Numbered from the stretch's first letter, positions 10,826 through 21,101 are shown. The stretch is 64,000 nucleotides of DNA from Pseudomonas alkylphenolica (GCF_004025535.1 NZ_QJRG01000038.1:124001-188000); one strand, 5' to 3'. Translations and numbers: made by a program. Notes: generated by a model not told the origin, from the letters alone.

Positions 10826-11473
10826 TCAGAAAATTCCGCCCGTAAGGGTCGTCTGCTCAGCATAGTCGAGGTGCTTGACCAGCTGCCCGCGCAGCCTTGC
10901 CCTTACCTCAGAGAGTTCGATCGAGCCTGCCTGGTCGCGCAGCTGGGTCATGGCCAGCCCCGCATACCCGCAGGGGTTAATCCGGCGGAATGGCGCAAGG
11001 TCCATGTCCACGTTCAAGGCAAGGCCATGGAAAGAACAGCCATTGCGAATCCGCAGGCCGAGGGAGGCGATTTTGGCCCCATCGACATAGACGCCGGGGG
11101 CGTCGGCCTTGGCCGCCGCCACAACGTCATAACTGGCCAGCAACTCGATAAGGCAGCGTTCGATCCGGGACACCAGATCACGCACGCCAAACCCGAGCCG
11201 GCGTACATCCAGCAACAGGTAAGCCACCAGCTGGCCTGGGCCGTGGTAGGTCACCTGGCCGCCCCGGTCGGTCTGCACCACAGGAATATCGCCGGGCACC
11301 AACAGGTGCTCGGCCTTGCCCGCCTGGCCCTGGGTGAACACCGCCGGGTGCTCTACCAGCCAGATCTCGTCACCGGTTTGCGGGCCACGCTGGTCGGTAA
11401 ACCGGCGCATGGCTTCGAGCACCGGCTCGTAAGGCAATAGTCCAAGGTCGCGAAAGCCGAGGCTTTTCGGCAT
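10826..11473 (-). CDS. lipB: Octanoyl-ACP:protein N-octanoyltransferase
   Basis: LipB moves octanoyl from acyl carrier protein to lipoate-dependent apoproteins. The 215-residue protein shows [20 protein letters not shown], the catalytic Lys in [12 protein letters not shown] and the catalytic Cys in INPCGY. The ATG at 11471-11473 overlaps the ybeD TGA by one base (TGATG), indicating translational coupling. Confidence 0.97.
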   Translation of the reverse strand: MPKSLGFRDLGLLPYEPVLEAMRRFTDQRGPQTGDEIWLVEHPAVFTQGQAGKAEHLLVPGDIPVVQTDRGGQVTYHGPGQLVAYLLLDVRRLGFGVRDLVSRIERCLIELLASYDVVAAAKADAPGVYVDGAKIASLGLRIRNGCSFHGLALNVDMDLAPFRRINPCGYAGLAMTQLRDQAGSIELSEVRARLRGQLVKHLDYAEQTTLTGGIF

Positions 11474-11745
11474 CAGAGCACCATTTTCACGATGCCGGTA
11501 GCGCGCAGCGCGCTATTGATGTTGTGCAGCTGCTCTTCGCCGGTGGCGACGATGTGCAACTGAACGGTGGTGTACTTGCCTTCCTTGCTCTGACGCTCTG
11601 CCAGGGTCTTGAGATCAACCTCAGCGTATTTCTTGAGGATCTCGATCACCGTGTCCTTGAAATTGACCACGGTGTCGCCGATCACCTTGATCGGATAATC
11701 GGCGCAAGGGAATTCGATTTTGTGCGATTTGTCAGCTTCGGTCAT
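11473..11745 (-). CDS. ybeD: YbeD family protein (DUF493)
   Basis: This is a 90-residue ACT-like protein with the family features [13 protein letters not shown] and the C-terminal TGIVKMVL. Its role is not well defined; in many gammaproteobacteria it lies between dacA and lipB, as here. I chose the ATG at 11745 (MTEADKSHK). The longer open frame to 11898 runs into the dacA 3' end and its terminator hairpin. Confidence 0.93.
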   Translation of the reverse strand: MTEADKSHKIEFPCADYPIKVIGDTVVNFKDTVIEILKKYAEVDLKTLAERQSKEGKYTTVQLHIVATGEEQLHNINSALRATGIVKMVL

Positions 11746-11780
11746 GGCAATGACGGCCTCGTAAGCCGTGGCAACAACAA

Positions 11781-11806
11781 CGCCCCCGCGTGAGTTGGCG
11801 GGGGCG
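11781..11806 (-). terminator. Stem-loop after dacA
   Basis: CGCCCCCGC pairs with GCGGGGGCG around an 8-base loop, followed on the minus strand by TTGTTGTTG. It lies between the dacA stop (11822) and the ybeD start (11745). It probably terminates or attenuates read-through from dacA into ybeD-lipB-lipA. Confidence 0.7.
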
Positions 11807-11821
11807 TGGCAGGTCACGATA

Positions 11822-12982
11822 TCAGTTGAACAGCCCGTAGAAGAATAGCCGAATGCTATCCCACACCCGGCCGAAGAAACCAGCTTCCTCGACTGCATCC
11901 AGCGCGATCAGATCAGCGCTGTGTACAACGTTGTCATCCAGTTTGACTTCCACTTTACCGATCACGTCACCTTTGGCGATAGGTGCGGTCAGTTGCGGGT
12001 TCATGGTCATGCTTGCCGCCAGCTTTTTCAATTGGCCTTTAGGCAAAGTCATGCTCAGGTCTTGAGCCAGGCCGGCTTTGACCTGGTTGCTGGCGCCCTT
12101 CCAGACTTGCGCCTGAGCCAGCTCGGTACCCTTCTGGTAGAAAGTCTGGGTTTCGAAGAAGCGGAAACCGTAGGTCAGCAGCTTCTGGGTTTCGGCAGCA
12201 CGGGATTGCTCGCTGTTGGTACCGAAGACCACGGCGATCAGGCGCATGCCGTCCCGTACGGCCGAAGACACCATGCAGTAACCAGCTTCGTCGGTATGAC
12301 CGGTTTTCAGGCCATCGACGGTCTTGTCGCGCCACAGCAGCAGGTTGCGGTTAGGCTGCTTGATATTGTTCCAGAAGAACTCTTTCTGCGAGTAGATCGC
12401 GTAGTGCGCAGGGTCTTCGTGGATGATCGCGCGTGCCAGTACGGCCATGTCGTGCGCCGAGGAGTAGTGCTCGGGGTTCGGCAGGCCGGTCGGGTTCATG
12501 AAGTGGCTGTTGCTCATGCCCAGATCGGCGGCGGTCTTGTTCATCATGTCGGCGAAGGCATCTTCGCTGCCGGCAATGTGCTCGGCCAGGGCGACACTGG
12601 CGTCGTTACCCGACTGGATGATGATGCCGTGCAGCAGGTCGCTGACGCTGACCTGGGTACCGACTTTGATGAACATGCGCGAACCACCGGTGCGCCAGGC
12701 GTTCTCGCTGACGGTTACCGGGTCGTTCTCACCGATCTGCCCGCGACGGATATCCAGGGTCGCGATGTAGGCGGTCATCAGCTTGGTCAGACTGGCCGGC
12801 GGCAGACGCTCGTCACCATTGTTCTCGACCAGGACATTACCGCTGGAAGCTTCCATGAGCACGTAGGACTTGGCTGCCAGTTGCGGCGGCGACGGCATCA
12901 TCTGCTCTGCCGCGAAGGCGGCAGGGGTGATCATCAGCGGTACAAGCAGGCAAAGGCGTTTGGCAAAGGTGGTGATGTTCAT
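11822..12982 (-). CDS. dacA: D-alanyl-D-alanine carboxypeptidase (PBP5/6 type)
   Basis: The protein has 386 residues. A signal peptide (LLVPLMITPAAFA) precedes the penicillin-binding domain with the Ser-x-x-Lys in ASLTKLMTAY, SGN in IIQSGNDASVA and KTG in GLKTGHTDEAG. A C-terminal domain ends in an amphipathic segment (VWDSIRLFFYGLF) that anchors the enzyme to the inner membrane. It trims the terminal D-Ala from pentapeptides and helps maintain cell shape. It is separated from rlpA by 134 bases and probably has its own promoter there. Confidence 0.97.
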   Translation of the reverse strand: MNITTFAKRLCLLVPLMITPAAFAAEQMMPSPPQLAAKSYVLMEASSGNVLVENNGDERLPPASLTKLMTAYIATLDIRRGQIGENDPVTVSENAWRTGGSRMFIKVGTQVSVSDLLHGIIIQSGNDASVALAEHIAGSEDAFADMMNKTAADLGMSNSHFMNPTGLPNPEHYSSAHDMAVLARAIIHEDPAHYAIYSQKEFFWNNIKQPNRNLLLWRDKTVDGLKTGHTDEAGYCMVSSAVRDGMRLIAVVFGTNSEQSRAAETQKLLTYGFRFFETQTFYQKGTELAQAQVWKGASNQVKAGLAQDLSMTLPKGQLKKLAASMTMNPQLTAPIAKGDVIGKVEVKLDDNVVHSADLIALDAVEEAGFFGRVWDSIRLFFYGLFN

Positions 12983-13116
12983 CCGTCTCTCGAAATGGCT
13001 AATGGGCTCATGCCCTTATGGGCAAAACGTTTTCAGGCTCGCGGCCTTGCGAGCAAAACGGCCATTGTACATGGCTGTTCCGCCCGCTTGCATGACAAAC
13101 CGACCAGTCCCCCCGG

Positions 13117-14115
13117 TCAGTCCGCCGTAACAACTTTCGGCTGGCCAAGATTGGCCAGGCGCACACTGTCCTGCATCTGCTGGGCTTCACCCTGGCTGTT
13201 GATCGGCCCCATGCGTACACGGTGCAAGGTTTGCTGATTGCGCACGATGGAGCTGATGAACACCGGCGCGCTGACCATGCCGCTGAGCTTGGAGCGCAGC
13301 AGCTCGGCCGCATCCGGGTTGGCGAAAGCGCCGACCTGCAAGTAAAGACCATTACTGGCCATGCCACTGTTGCTGGCGATCTGTACCGGCACAACGGCTG
13401 CGGCATGCTGTTGCGGTGGCGGTGTCCATTGCTCGACGGTGCCGGTGCTAGCCGACAGCGCCTGAGTCTGGGCCACCTGCGGCTGATCGAGCACCATCGG
13501 CGCCGGCTGGCCACGCTGGGCCCACCACTGTTTCGGGTCGATCCCTTCCACACGCACCCGCGCGGTACCGGTTTCGGCATACCCCAGTTTCTTCGCCGCC
13601 GCGTAGGACAAGTCAATAATGCGGTCCGAATAGAACGGGCCCCGATCGTTGACGCGCAGGATCACACTGCGATGGTTGTCCAGATTGGTAACTTTCACGT
13701 AGGCCGGCAGTGGCAGGGTCTTGTGCGCCGCGCTCATGCCATACAGGTCATAGACCTCGCCGTTGGCGGTGTTCTGACCATGAAACTTGGTGCCATACCA
13801 CGACGCCGTGCCCTCGGCGCGGTAATTGCGCGAGTCCTGGATCGGGAAGTAGGTCTTGCCCAGCACGGTATAGGGGTTGGCTTTGTAGTTGCCGGTATGC
13901 ACCGTGGGCGTGGCGTCGGGTATCTTCGAGACATCCACGTCCCACCAGGGCGCGCCGTCCTTGTGGGCACGGTTGATGTCCAGCCCGGGCTTGGCACGCA
14001 CGACATTGTTGTTGCTTTGCTGCGCCGGGCGATTCGACGAGCAGCTGACCAGCATCAGGCCCAGGGCCGCACAGCCAATCAGTTTGAGAGATGCATCTGT
14101 AAACAATACGCGCAT
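13117..14115 (-). CDS. rlpA: Septal ring lytic transglycosylase RlpA, SPOR-domain lipoprotein
   Basis: The protein has 332 residues. A lipobox (MLVSC, Cys near residue 25) anchors it. The double-psi beta-barrel domain covers about residues 95-190 (GTASWYGTKFHGQNTANGE ... VILRVNDRGPF). A linker follows, then a C-terminal SPOR domain (about 255-330, LYLQVGAFANPDAAELLRSKL) that binds denuded septal glycan. In Pseudomonas RlpA cleaves such glycan during daughter-cell separation. Its ATG overlaps the mltB TAA by one base. Confidence 0.96.
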   Translation of the reverse strand: MRVLFTDASLKLIGCAALGLMLVSCSSNRPAQQSNNNVVRAKPGLDINRAHKDGAPWWDVDVSKIPDATPTVHTGNYKANPYTVLGKTYFPIQDSRNYRAEGTASWYGTKFHGQNTANGEVYDLYGMSAAHKTLPLPAYVKVTNLDNHRSVILRVNDRGPFYSDRIIDLSYAAAKKLGYAETGTARVRVEGIDPKQWWAQRGQPAPMVLDQPQVAQTQALSASTGTVEQWTPPPQQHAAAVVPVQIASNSGMASNGLYLQVGAFANPDAAELLRSKLSGMVSAPVFISSIVRNQQTLHRVRMGPINSQGEAQQMQDSVRLANLGQPKVVTAD

Positions 14116-15125
14116 TACTTGGCGCCCCGTGCTTGAACCAGCAGGTCCGACAGCTGATATACCGCCATGGCGTACATCACACTGCGGTTGTAGCGAGTGA
14201 TCGCGTAGAAGTTTTGCAGGCCCAGCCAGTATTCCGGGCCATTATCGCCTTCGAGCCGGAAAGCGGTGACCGGCAGATCATCGCGCAGCGCATCATGACT
14301 TGACCAGCCCAATGCCCGCAACTCCCCGACCGTCTTGACTGCGTCAATACCGGGGCTCAACCCTTCGTCGATGCGCTCGCCAGTGGCGGTGGCACGGCTG
14401 ACCACTTGTCCACCCGCTACCCAGCCATGACGCTTGAAGTAGCTGGCGACACTGCCGATGGCGTCGTCCGGATTGTTCCAGATGTTGATGTGGCCATCAC
14501 CATCAAAGTCCACGGCATAGGCGCGAAAGCTGCTGGGCATGAACTGTGGCAGACCCATGGCGCCGGCATAGGAGCCCTTGAGTGTCAGCGGGTCAACCTG
14601 CTCTTCACGTGCCAGCAGGAGGTACTCGCGCAGCTCCTTGCGGAAGAACTCGGCACGTGGCGGATAATCGAAGCCCAGGGTCGAAAGCGCATCGATCACC
14701 CGATAGTTGCCGGTATTGCGGCCAAAAAAGGTCTCAACACCGATGATCGACACGATCACCTGCGCCGGTACACCGTACTCCTGCTCGGCACGGGCCAGGG
14801 TTGCCTCGTGCTGGCGCCAGAAATCCACGCCACGGGCCACCCGGGCATCGGTGAGGAACATCGGCCGATAGTCTTTCCAGGGCTTCACACGTTCGGCCGG
14901 CCGGGAAATCGCATCGAGGATCGACTGTTTACGCTGAACGTCGCGAAACACCTCCATCAATTGCTCATCGGCAAAGCCGTAATCGCGGGTCATCTCACCG
15001 ACGAACTCGGCCACCTGCGGCGAACCGTCATAGTCCCCGGCGGTCGCTTGCTGAACACCACCGAGCAGACCGATCAGGCCGACCCAAGGCGCGCAACGAG
15101 CGGCCCAGCCACGCATTGCTTGCAT
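14115..15125 (-). CDS. mltB: Lytic murein transglycosylase B
   Basis: The protein has 336 residues from the ATG at 15125. An N-terminal signal/hydrophobic segment (APWVGLIGLLGGVQQATA) leads to the SLT_2 catalytic domain with Glu in GVETFFGRNTGNY and the conserved GSYAGAMGLPQFMPSSF. No lipobox is obvious, which suggests a soluble periplasmic form. An upstream GTG and the frame to 15161, which overlaps rodA, are less likely. It lies in the rodA-mltB-rlpA run, coupling wall synthesis and cleavage. Confidence 0.93.
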   Translation of the reverse strand: MQAMRGWAARCAPWVGLIGLLGGVQQATAGDYDGSPQVAEFVGEMTRDYGFADEQLMEVFRDVQRKQSILDAISRPAERVKPWKDYRPMFLTDARVARGVDFWRQHEATLARAEQEYGVPAQVIVSIIGVETFFGRNTGNYRVIDALSTLGFDYPPRAEFFRKELREYLLLAREEQVDPLTLKGSYAGAMGLPQFMPSSFRAYAVDFDGDGHINIWNNPDDAIGSVASYFKRHGWVAGGQVVSRATATGERIDEGLSPGIDAVKTVGELRALGWSSHDALRDDLPVTAFRLEGDNGPEYWLGLQNFYAITRYNRSVMYAMAVYQLSDLLVQARGAK

Positions 15126-15142
15126 GTAATTCTTCACCTTAT

Positions 15143-16285
15143 TCAAACTTGCGCAATCCATTTGCGATGCGTATGGATCGACATTAATACGCCAAACGCT
15201 GACAGCAGCGTCACCAACGAAGTTCCGCCATAGCTAATGAAGGGCAGCGGCACGCCCACTACAGGCAACAAGCCGCTGACCATACCGATGTTGACGAACA
15301 CATAAACGAAGAACGTCATGGTCAAGCTGCCTGCCAGCAGCTTGCCGTAAAGCGTCTGGGCCTGGGCGGTAATCACCAGGCCACGGCCGATCAGCAGCAG
15401 GTAGATCAACAGCAAGGCGCAGATACCGACCAGGCCGAACTCCTCGCCCATCACGGCGATGATGAAGTCGGTATGGCTTTCCGGAAGAAAGTCCAGGTGC
15501 GACTGGGTACCCAGCAACCAGCCTTTGCCAAACACACCGCCAGAGCCGATGGCCGCCTTGGACTGGATGATGTTCCAGCCGGTGCCGAGCGGATCGCTTT
15601 CCGGGTCGAGGAAGGTCAGTACCCGCTGCTTCTGGTAGTCGTGCATGACGAAGAACCACATGGCCACGGCCACCGGCACCGCAGCGGCAATCACACTGAG
15701 GATCCAGCGCCAGCGCAAGCCACCCATGAACAGCACAAAGGCGCCCGATGCCAGGATCAGCAGCGCGGTACCCAGGTCGGGCTGGCGCACGATCAGGATG
15801 AACGGCACGCCAATCATGATCAGGCTGATCATCACATGCTTGAGGTTGGGCGGCAGGGAGCGCTTGGCCAGGTACCAGGCAATGGTCGCCGGCATGATGA
15901 TTTTCATGAACTCAGAGGGCTGGAAGCGTATGACCCCAGGGATATTGATCCAGCGCGTGGCACCCATGGCGTTGTGCCCCATGACATCCACCACCACCAA
16001 CAGGATCACCCCGAAGATGTACGCCACCGGCACCCAGCGCGCCATGAATCGCGGCTCAAGCTGGGCGATGACGAACATCGACACCAGGCCGATACCGAAA
16101 GAACTGGCCTGCTTGAGCAGCAGGTCCCAGTTCTTGCCGCTGGCCGAATAGAGCACGAACAGGCTGCCGGCCGCGAGGGTCAGTAGCAAAATCAGCAAAG
16201 GGCCGTCGATATGGATGCGCTGCAAGAAGCTGGCGCGACGGCGCATCACATCCTCACTGGAGAGCATGCGATCGAAATTACTCAT
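15143..16285 (-). CDS. rodA: Rod-shape SEDS peptidoglycan polymerase RodA
   Basis: RodA polymerises glycan strands for side-wall growth together with PBP2. The protein has 380 residues and about ten membrane helices. The SEDS catalytic Asp lies in FLPESHTDFIIAVMGEE, and the C-terminal block LPFISYGGTSLVTLLSAFG is typical. The ATG at 16285 overlaps the mrdA TGA by one base; a GTG at 16288 directly before it is the alternative. The partner transpeptidase is the next gene upstream. Confidence 0.97.
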   Translation of the reverse strand: MSNFDRMLSSEDVMRRRASFLQRIHIDGPLLILLLTLAAGSLFVLYSASGKNWDLLLKQASSFGIGLVSMFVIAQLEPRFMARWVPVAYIFGVILLVVVDVMGHNAMGATRWINIPGVIRFQPSEFMKIIMPATIAWYLAKRSLPPNLKHVMISLIMIGVPFILIVRQPDLGTALLILASGAFVLFMGGLRWRWILSVIAAAVPVAVAMWFFVMHDYQKQRVLTFLDPESDPLGTGWNIIQSKAAIGSGGVFGKGWLLGTQSHLDFLPESHTDFIIAVMGEEFGLVGICALLLIYLLLIGRGLVITAQAQTLYGKLLAGSLTMTFFVYVFVNIGMVSGLLPVVGVPLPFISYGGTSLVTLLSAFGVLMSIHTHRKWIAQV

Positions 16286-18174
16286 CACGGGGCAGATTCC
16301 TGCGCAATGGACGGGTTAGCGAATTCGGGCTTGAGATGGCCATCCGGGCCGAGCAGCCAGGCGTCCATTACCTGACGCACTACAGGTGCGGCGACACCAG
16401 AGCCGGACTCGCCGTTCTCGACCATCACCGACACCACGATCTTCGGGTTGTCGGCCGGGGCGAAACCGACAAACAAGGCGTGGTCGCGATGGCGTTCCTG
16501 CAGCTTGTTGCGGTCGTACTTCTCACCCTGTTTGATCGCTACTACCTGAGCCGTACCACTCTTGCCGGCAATCCGGTACTGCGCACCGATCGAGGCCTTG
16601 CGCGCGGTACCGCGAGCACCGTGCATCACCTGCTCCATGCCATGGGTGACCTTGTTCCAGTCGGACTTGTCGCGCAGAACGATGTCGTCGATCGGGTTCT
16701 CATCCACCGGCGGCAGGCCTTCGATGGTCTTGGCCAGGTGCGGACGGTTCCACTTGCCCTTGTTGGCGATCAGCGCAGTGGCCTGTGCCAGCTGCAGCGG
16801 CGTGGCCTGCATGTAGCCCTGGCCGATACCCAGAATCAGGGTTTCACCCGGGAACCAGGCCTGGCGGCGGGTCGCGCGCTTCCATTCACGTGACGGCATC
16901 AGCCCCGGCGACTCCTCGAACATGTCCAGCGACACCTTCTGGCCGATACCGAAGCGGTTCATGTAGGTAGACAGGCGATCGATGCCCATCTTATGCGCCA
17001 GGTCGTAGAAGTAGGTGTCGTTGGAACGCATGATCGCCGTATCGAGGTCGACCCAGCCATCACCGGTGCGGTTCCAGTTACGGTACTTGTGGTCGTAGTT
17101 GGGCAGTTGGTAGTAGCCCGGGTCGAACACCCGGCTCGATGCCGTCACTACGCCACTGTCCAGACCGGCAATCGCCACCGCCGGCTTGATCGTCGAACCC
17201 GGTGGATACAAGCCACGCAGCACGCGGTTGAACAGCGGCCGGTCGATCGAATCACGCAATTCGGCATAGGCCTTGAAGCTGATGCCGGTCACAAACAGGT
17301 TCGGGTCGAAGCTCGGCTGACTGACCATTGCCAGCACTTCACCGGTATTCGGATCAAGCGCAACGATGGCACCACGGCGCCCGGCCAGTGCTGCTTCGGC
17401 CGCTTCCTGCAACTTGATGTCGAGACTCAGGACGATGTCCTTGCCAGGAATCGGGTCGGTACGCTTGAGCACACGCAGCACCCGGCCACGGGCGTTGGTC
17501 TCGACCTCTTCATAGCCCACCTGGCCATGCAGTTCCGGCTCGTAGAAGCGCTCGATACCGGTTTTGCCGATATGGTGGGTACCGCTGTAGTTGACCGGGT
17601 CGAGGGTCTTGAGCTCTTTCTCGTTGATCCGCCCGACGTAACCGACCGAGTGCGCAAAATGCGCGCCCTGCGGGTAATGCCGCACCAGCTGGGCAACCAC
17701 CTCCACCCCGGGCAGGCGGAACTGGTTCACCGCGATCCGGGCGATCTGCTCTTCGGTCAGCTCGAACAGGATCGGCACCGGCTCGAATGGCCGGCGCCCC
17801 TGGCGCATGCGTTTCTCGAACAGGGTACGGTCATCCGGCGTCAGCTCGAGCACTTCGACGATCACATCGAGTACTTGCTGCCAGTCGCCCGAGCGCTCAC
17901 GGGTCATGCTCAAACTGAAACTTGGCCGGTTATCGGCGATGATCACGCCATTACGGTCAAAAATCAGCCCGCGGGTCGGTGGAATCGGCTGCACGTGCAC
18001 CCGGTTGTTTTCCGACAGGGTGGAGTGATACTCGTACTGGATCACTTGCAGGTAGTACAGGCGAGCGATCAGCACGCAGATCAGCAGGACGATCGCCACG
18101 GCACCGACCACGACGCGACTGCGCACCAAACGGGCGTCTTTCTCGTGATCCTTGAGGCGAATCGGCTGCGTCAT
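16285..18174 (-). CDS. mrdA: Penicillin-binding protein 2 (elongasome transpeptidase)
   Basis: The protein has 629 residues. One N-terminal membrane anchor (VVVGAVAIVLLICVLIARLYYLQV) is followed by the pedestal/dimerisation domain and the transpeptidase domain. The active-site serine is in PPGSTIKPAVAIAGL, SxN in MRSNDTYFYDLA and KSG in AGKSGTAQV. It cross-links the glycan made by RodA during elongation. It lies 16 bases after rlmH in the proA-nadD-rsfS-rlmH-mrdA-rodA direction. Confidence 0.97.
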   Translation of the reverse strand: MTQPIRLKDHEKDARLVRSRVVVGAVAIVLLICVLIARLYYLQVIQYEYHSTLSENNRVHVQPIPPTRGLIFDRNGVIIADNRPSFSLSMTRERSGDWQQVLDVIVEVLELTPDDRTLFEKRMRQGRRPFEPVPILFELTEEQIARIAVNQFRLPGVEVVAQLVRHYPQGAHFAHSVGYVGRINEKELKTLDPVNYSGTHHIGKTGIERFYEPELHGQVGYEEVETNARGRVLRVLKRTDPIPGKDIVLSLDIKLQEAAEAALAGRRGAIVALDPNTGEVLAMVSQPSFDPNLFVTGISFKAYAELRDSIDRPLFNRVLRGLYPPGSTIKPAVAIAGLDSGVVTASSRVFDPGYYQLPNYDHKYRNWNRTGDGWVDLDTAIMRSNDTYFYDLAHKMGIDRLSTYMNRFGIGQKVSLDMFEESPGLMPSREWKRATRRQAWFPGETLILGIGQGYMQATPLQLAQATALIANKGKWNRPHLAKTIEGLPPVDENPIDDIVLRDKSDWNKVTHGMEQVMHGARGTARKASIGAQYRIAGKSGTAQVVAIKQGEKYDRNKLQERHRDHALFVGFAPADNPKIVVSVMVENGESGSGVAAPVVRQVMDAWLLGPDGHLKPEFANPSIAQESAP

Positions 18175-18190
18175 TGAAAGGCTTACAGGT

Positions 18191-18658
18191 TCATTTGTGG
18201 TAAGGGTGCCCGGACAACACGGTCCAGGCGCGGTACAGCTGTTCGCCGATCAGTATCCTTACCAACGGGTGTGGCAGCGTCAGCGGCGACAGCGACCAAC
18301 GCTGCTCCGCACGCGCGCAGACTTCCGGCGCCAGCCCTTCGGGGCCGCCGACCATGAAGTTCACGGTACGCGAGTCCAGCCGCCAGCGGTCCAGTTCGAC
18401 CGCCAGTTGCTCGGTACTCCAGGGCTTGCCATGGACCTCCAGGGTGACAATCCGTTCCCCTGGCTGGACCTTGGCGAGCATGGCCTCGCCCTCCTGACGG
18501 ATCAGGCGGGCGACATCGGCATTCTTGCCCCGGGTGTTGAGCGGAATCTCCACCAGCTCCAGCGACAGCTCCGAGGGCAGGCGCTTGGCATATTCATGCC
18601 AGCCGTCCTCGACCCACTTGGGCATGCGCGAGCCGACCGCGATCAGACGCAGACGCAC
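18191..18658 (-). CDS. rlmH: 23S rRNA (pseudouridine1915-N3)-methyltransferase
   Basis: RlmH methylates pseudouridine 1915 in helix 69 of 23S rRNA on assembled ribosomes. The 155-residue SPOUT protein shows MRLRLIAVG at the start, the cofactor knot segment FMVGGPEGL and the C-terminal [20 protein letters not shown], all typical. It lies 9 bases after rsfS. Confidence 0.97.
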   Translation of the reverse strand: MRLRLIAVGSRMPKWVEDGWHEYAKRLPSELSLELVEIPLNTRGKNADVARLIRQEGEAMLAKVQPGERIVTLEVHGKPWSTEQLAVELDRWRLDSRTVNFMVGGPEGLAPEVCARAEQRWSLSPLTLPHPLVRILIGEQLYRAWTVLSGHPYHK

Positions 18659-18667
18659 AAGCCTTCC

Positions 18668-19096
18668 TTATTCCCGGTCTTTGAGGTTCGCCGAGTAGGC
18701 GTGGTCGTTTTCCGGGCTGTGGTGCTTGCCATCGGCGGCGCGGCTCTGCTCGGCACCCATCCACAGACGCTCGAGGTCGTAGAACTGACGGGCAGCGGCA
18801 GTCATCATGTGCACGATGACGTCGTTGAGGTCGAGCAGCACCCAGTCGCTATCGCCCTTGCCTTCTTCGCCCAGCGGCTGAACGCCCTTGGCCTTGACCT
18901 GCTCACGGACCTTTTCCAGCATCGCGCTGATCTGGCGGTTGGAGGTACCGGTAGCGATGATCATGTAGTCGGTGAGGCTGTGCTTTTCACGCACGTCGAT
19001 CACCTGGATGTCCTGGGCCTTCACTTCTGCCAGGGCGTCTTTGGTCAGTTCGACCAGTTCTTCGGCACTGACGGCACTGATTTTTTGCTTGGTCAT
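18668..19096 (-). CDS. rsfS: Ribosome silencing factor RsfS
   Basis: RsfS binds uL14 on the large subunit and blocks subunit joining when nutrients are short. The 142-residue protein has the family core LAEVKAQDIQVIDVREKHSLTDYMIIATG followed by NRQISAMLEKV and DWVLLDLNDVIVHMM. I chose the ATG at 19096 (MTKQK); a second in-frame start at 19111 adds five residues. The final ~20 residues (NDHAYSANLKDRE) are polar and variable. Confidence 0.95.
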   Translation of the reverse strand: MTKQKISAVSAEELVELTKDALAEVKAQDIQVIDVREKHSLTDYMIIATGTSNRQISAMLEKVREQVKAKGVQPLGEEGKGDSDWVLLDLNDVIVHMMTAAARQFYDLERLWMGAEQSRAADGKHHSPENDHAYSANLKDRE

Positions 19097-19141
19097 ATAA
19101 AACTCATTCAACTCTATAGTGTGAGGCGCTTCACAGCACCT

Positions 19142-19828
19142 TCAGTTCGGCGCACGGTACAGGTTGTGCGCATCGATGTAGGCCAGTACTGCGTCCGGCA
19201 CCAGAAACCGCACCGACTTGCCGCTGGCCAGCAGCTGTCGGATCTGCGTGGCTGACACCGCAAGCGGGGTCTGCCAGACGAATGCAATATTTCCCGCCGG
19301 CCCTGCCAGGGCCTGCGGATCACTGACTGAACGGGCGGCCAGCAGGTTGCGCAGGGCATCCGGTGGCTCGACGTCGGCATCCGGGCGTTGCAGCACCAGG
19401 ATGTGGCAGTGTTGCAGCAATTCTTCCCAACGGTGCCAACTGGGCAGGCCGCAAAATGCGTCCCAGCCCAGCAGCAGAAACAGCTGATCTGAAGCGGCCA
19501 TTTCGGCGCGCATCAATTCAAGTGTCTCAATGGTATACGACGGTGTGTCGCGTGCCAGTTCGCGGGCATCCACCGACAGCATCGGCACTCCCGCCACCGC
19601 GCAGCGAACCATCTCCAGACGGTCCTGGGCCGACACTTGCGGCGTATCGCGATGCGGCGGACGCGCATTCGGCATCAGCCGCAGCTCGTCCAGCGTCAAG
19701 CCTTCGGCCACCTCAAGCGCGCTGCGCAGGTGACCGATGTGAATCGGGTCGAAGGTCCCGCCAAGCACGCCGACACGTCGGCCGGGCGACTTCGTCATGA
19801 CGTGGGCGAGCGGTTTGCGCTCGGCCAA
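19142..19828 (-). CDS. nadD: Nicotinate-nucleotide adenylyltransferase
   Basis: NadD adenylylates nicotinate mononucleotide in NAD synthesis. The HxGH motif is in [14 protein letters not shown] and the second nucleotide-binding motif in [12 protein letters not shown]. The TTG at 19828 has AGGAG 10 bases upstream and lies one base after the proA stop. The ATG at 19798 ([10 protein letters not shown]) gives a more usual N-terminus (218 residues) but has no clear ribosome-binding site. The choice between them is uncertain; the enzyme identity is not. Confidence 0.94.
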   Translation of the reverse strand: MAERKPLAHVMTKSPGRRVGVLGGTFDPIHIGHLRSALEVAEGLTLDELRLMPNARPPHRDTPQVSAQDRLEMVRCAVAGVPMLSVDARELARDTPSYTIETLELMRAEMAASDQLFLLLGWDAFCGLPSWHRWEELLQHCHILVLQRPDADVEPPDALRNLLAARSVSDPQALAGPAGNIAFVWQTPLAVSATQIRQLLASGKSVRFLVPDAVLAYIDAHNLYRAPN

Positions 19829-19829
19829 G

Positions 19830-21101
19830 TCAGATCGACTCCTGTCCGCGCAGTTGACCGTCGCCGATCACCACGTATTTTTCGCAGGTCAGGCCTTCGA
19901 GACCCACTGGGCCACGGGCATGCAGCTTATCGGTGGAAATACCGATTTCCGCCCCCAGGCCATACTCGAATCCGTCGGCAAAGCAGGTCGGCGTGTTGAT
20001 CATGACCGACGACGAATCGACTTCGGCCGTGAACTGACGGGCCTGCCCCTGATGCTCGGTGACGATGGAGTCGGTATGGTGCGAGCCATAGTGGTTGATG
20101 TGCTCAATGGCCTGATCCAGGCCATCGACCACTCGAATCGACAAGATCGCTGCCAGGTATTCGGTGTTCCAGTCTTCTTCGGTCGCGGGCACCGCATCGA
20201 TAATCTGCCGGGTGCGTTCGCAACCGCGCAGTTCGACGCCTTTTTCCCGAAATTGACGGGCCATTTCCGGCAAGAAGTCTGCAGCAACCGACTGATCGAC
20301 CAGCAAGGTTTCCATCGCACCGCAAATGCCATAACGGTAGGTCTTGGCGTTAAAGGCAATGCGTCGGGCCTTGTCCAGCTCGGCGTGTGCAGCCACATAA
20401 ACGTGGCAGATACCGTCCAGGTGCTTGATCACCGGCACCCGCGCATCACGGCTGATGCGCTCGATCAGGCCCTTGCCGCCACGCGGCACGATGACATCGA
20501 CGTACTCAGGCATGCTGATCAGCGCACCGACCGCTTCGCGGTCCGTGGTCTCCACCACCTGCACAACCGCAGCCGGCAAACCGGCCTCAGCCAGACCGCG
20601 CTGGATGCAGGCAGCAATGGCACGATTGGAGTGAATGGCTTCGGAACCGCCGCGCAAAATGGTGGCATTGCCCGACTTCAGGCACAGGCTGGCAGCATCG
20701 ATGGTCACGTTTGGCCGCGACTCGTAAATGATCCCGATCACGCCCAGCGGCACGCGCATCTTGCCTACCTGAATACCCGAAGGCCGGTAGCTCATGTCAC
20801 GAATCGCACCGACCGGGTCTGGCAGACTTGCCACCTGACGCAAGCCGACGATCATGCCGTCGATGCGCGCTGGGGTCAGCGCCAGGCGCTCAAGCATGGC
20901 TGGCTCCAGGCCATTGGCGCGGCCTGCGGCCAAGTCCAGCTCGTTGGCGGCAGACAGCTCGGCGCGCGCGGCGTCCAGCGCGTTGGCGGCGGCCTGCAGG
21001 GCGCGGTTCTTCTGCGCGGTGCTGGCGCGGGCGATGACGCGGGCGGCCTCACGGGCTGCGCGACCCAAACGGGTCATGTAGTCAAGAACGGACTCAGTCA
21101 T
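19830..21101 (-). CDS. proA: Gamma-glutamyl phosphate reductase
   Basis: ProA reduces gamma-glutamyl phosphate to the semialdehyde, the second step of proline synthesis. The 423-residue protein begins [13 protein letters not shown]. It contains the aldehyde-dehydrogenase-like NADPH fold and the catalytic Cys in [13 protein letters not shown]. It heads the minus-strand run that includes nadD, rsfS and rlmH and is divergent from mpg. The longer frame to 21149 has no family match at its N-terminus. Confidence 0.97.
   Translation of the reverse strand: MTESVLDYMTRLGRAAREAARVIARASTAQKNRALQAAANALDAARAELSAANELDLAAGRANGLEPAMLERLALTPARIDGMIVGLRQVASLPDPVGAIRDMSYRPSGIQVGKMRVPLGVIGIIYESRPNVTIDAASLCLKSGNATILRGGSEAIHSNRAIAACIQRGLAEAGLPAAVVQVVETTDREAVGALISMPEYVDVIVPRGGKGLIERISRDARVPVIKHLDGICHVYVAAHAELDKARRIAFNAKTYRYGICGAMETLLVDQSVAADFLPEMARQFREKGVELRGCERTRQIIDAVPATEEDWNTEYLAAILSIRVVDGLDQAIEHINHYGSHHTDSIVTEHQGQARQFTAEVDSSSVMINTPTCFADGFEYGLGAEIGISTDKLHARGPVGLEGLTCEKYVVIGDGQLRGQESI

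Noticed and set aside
9729..10865. 378-residue open frame opposite lipA
   Set aside because: lipA has all radical-SAM cysteines on the minus strand, so the plus frame is a shadow.
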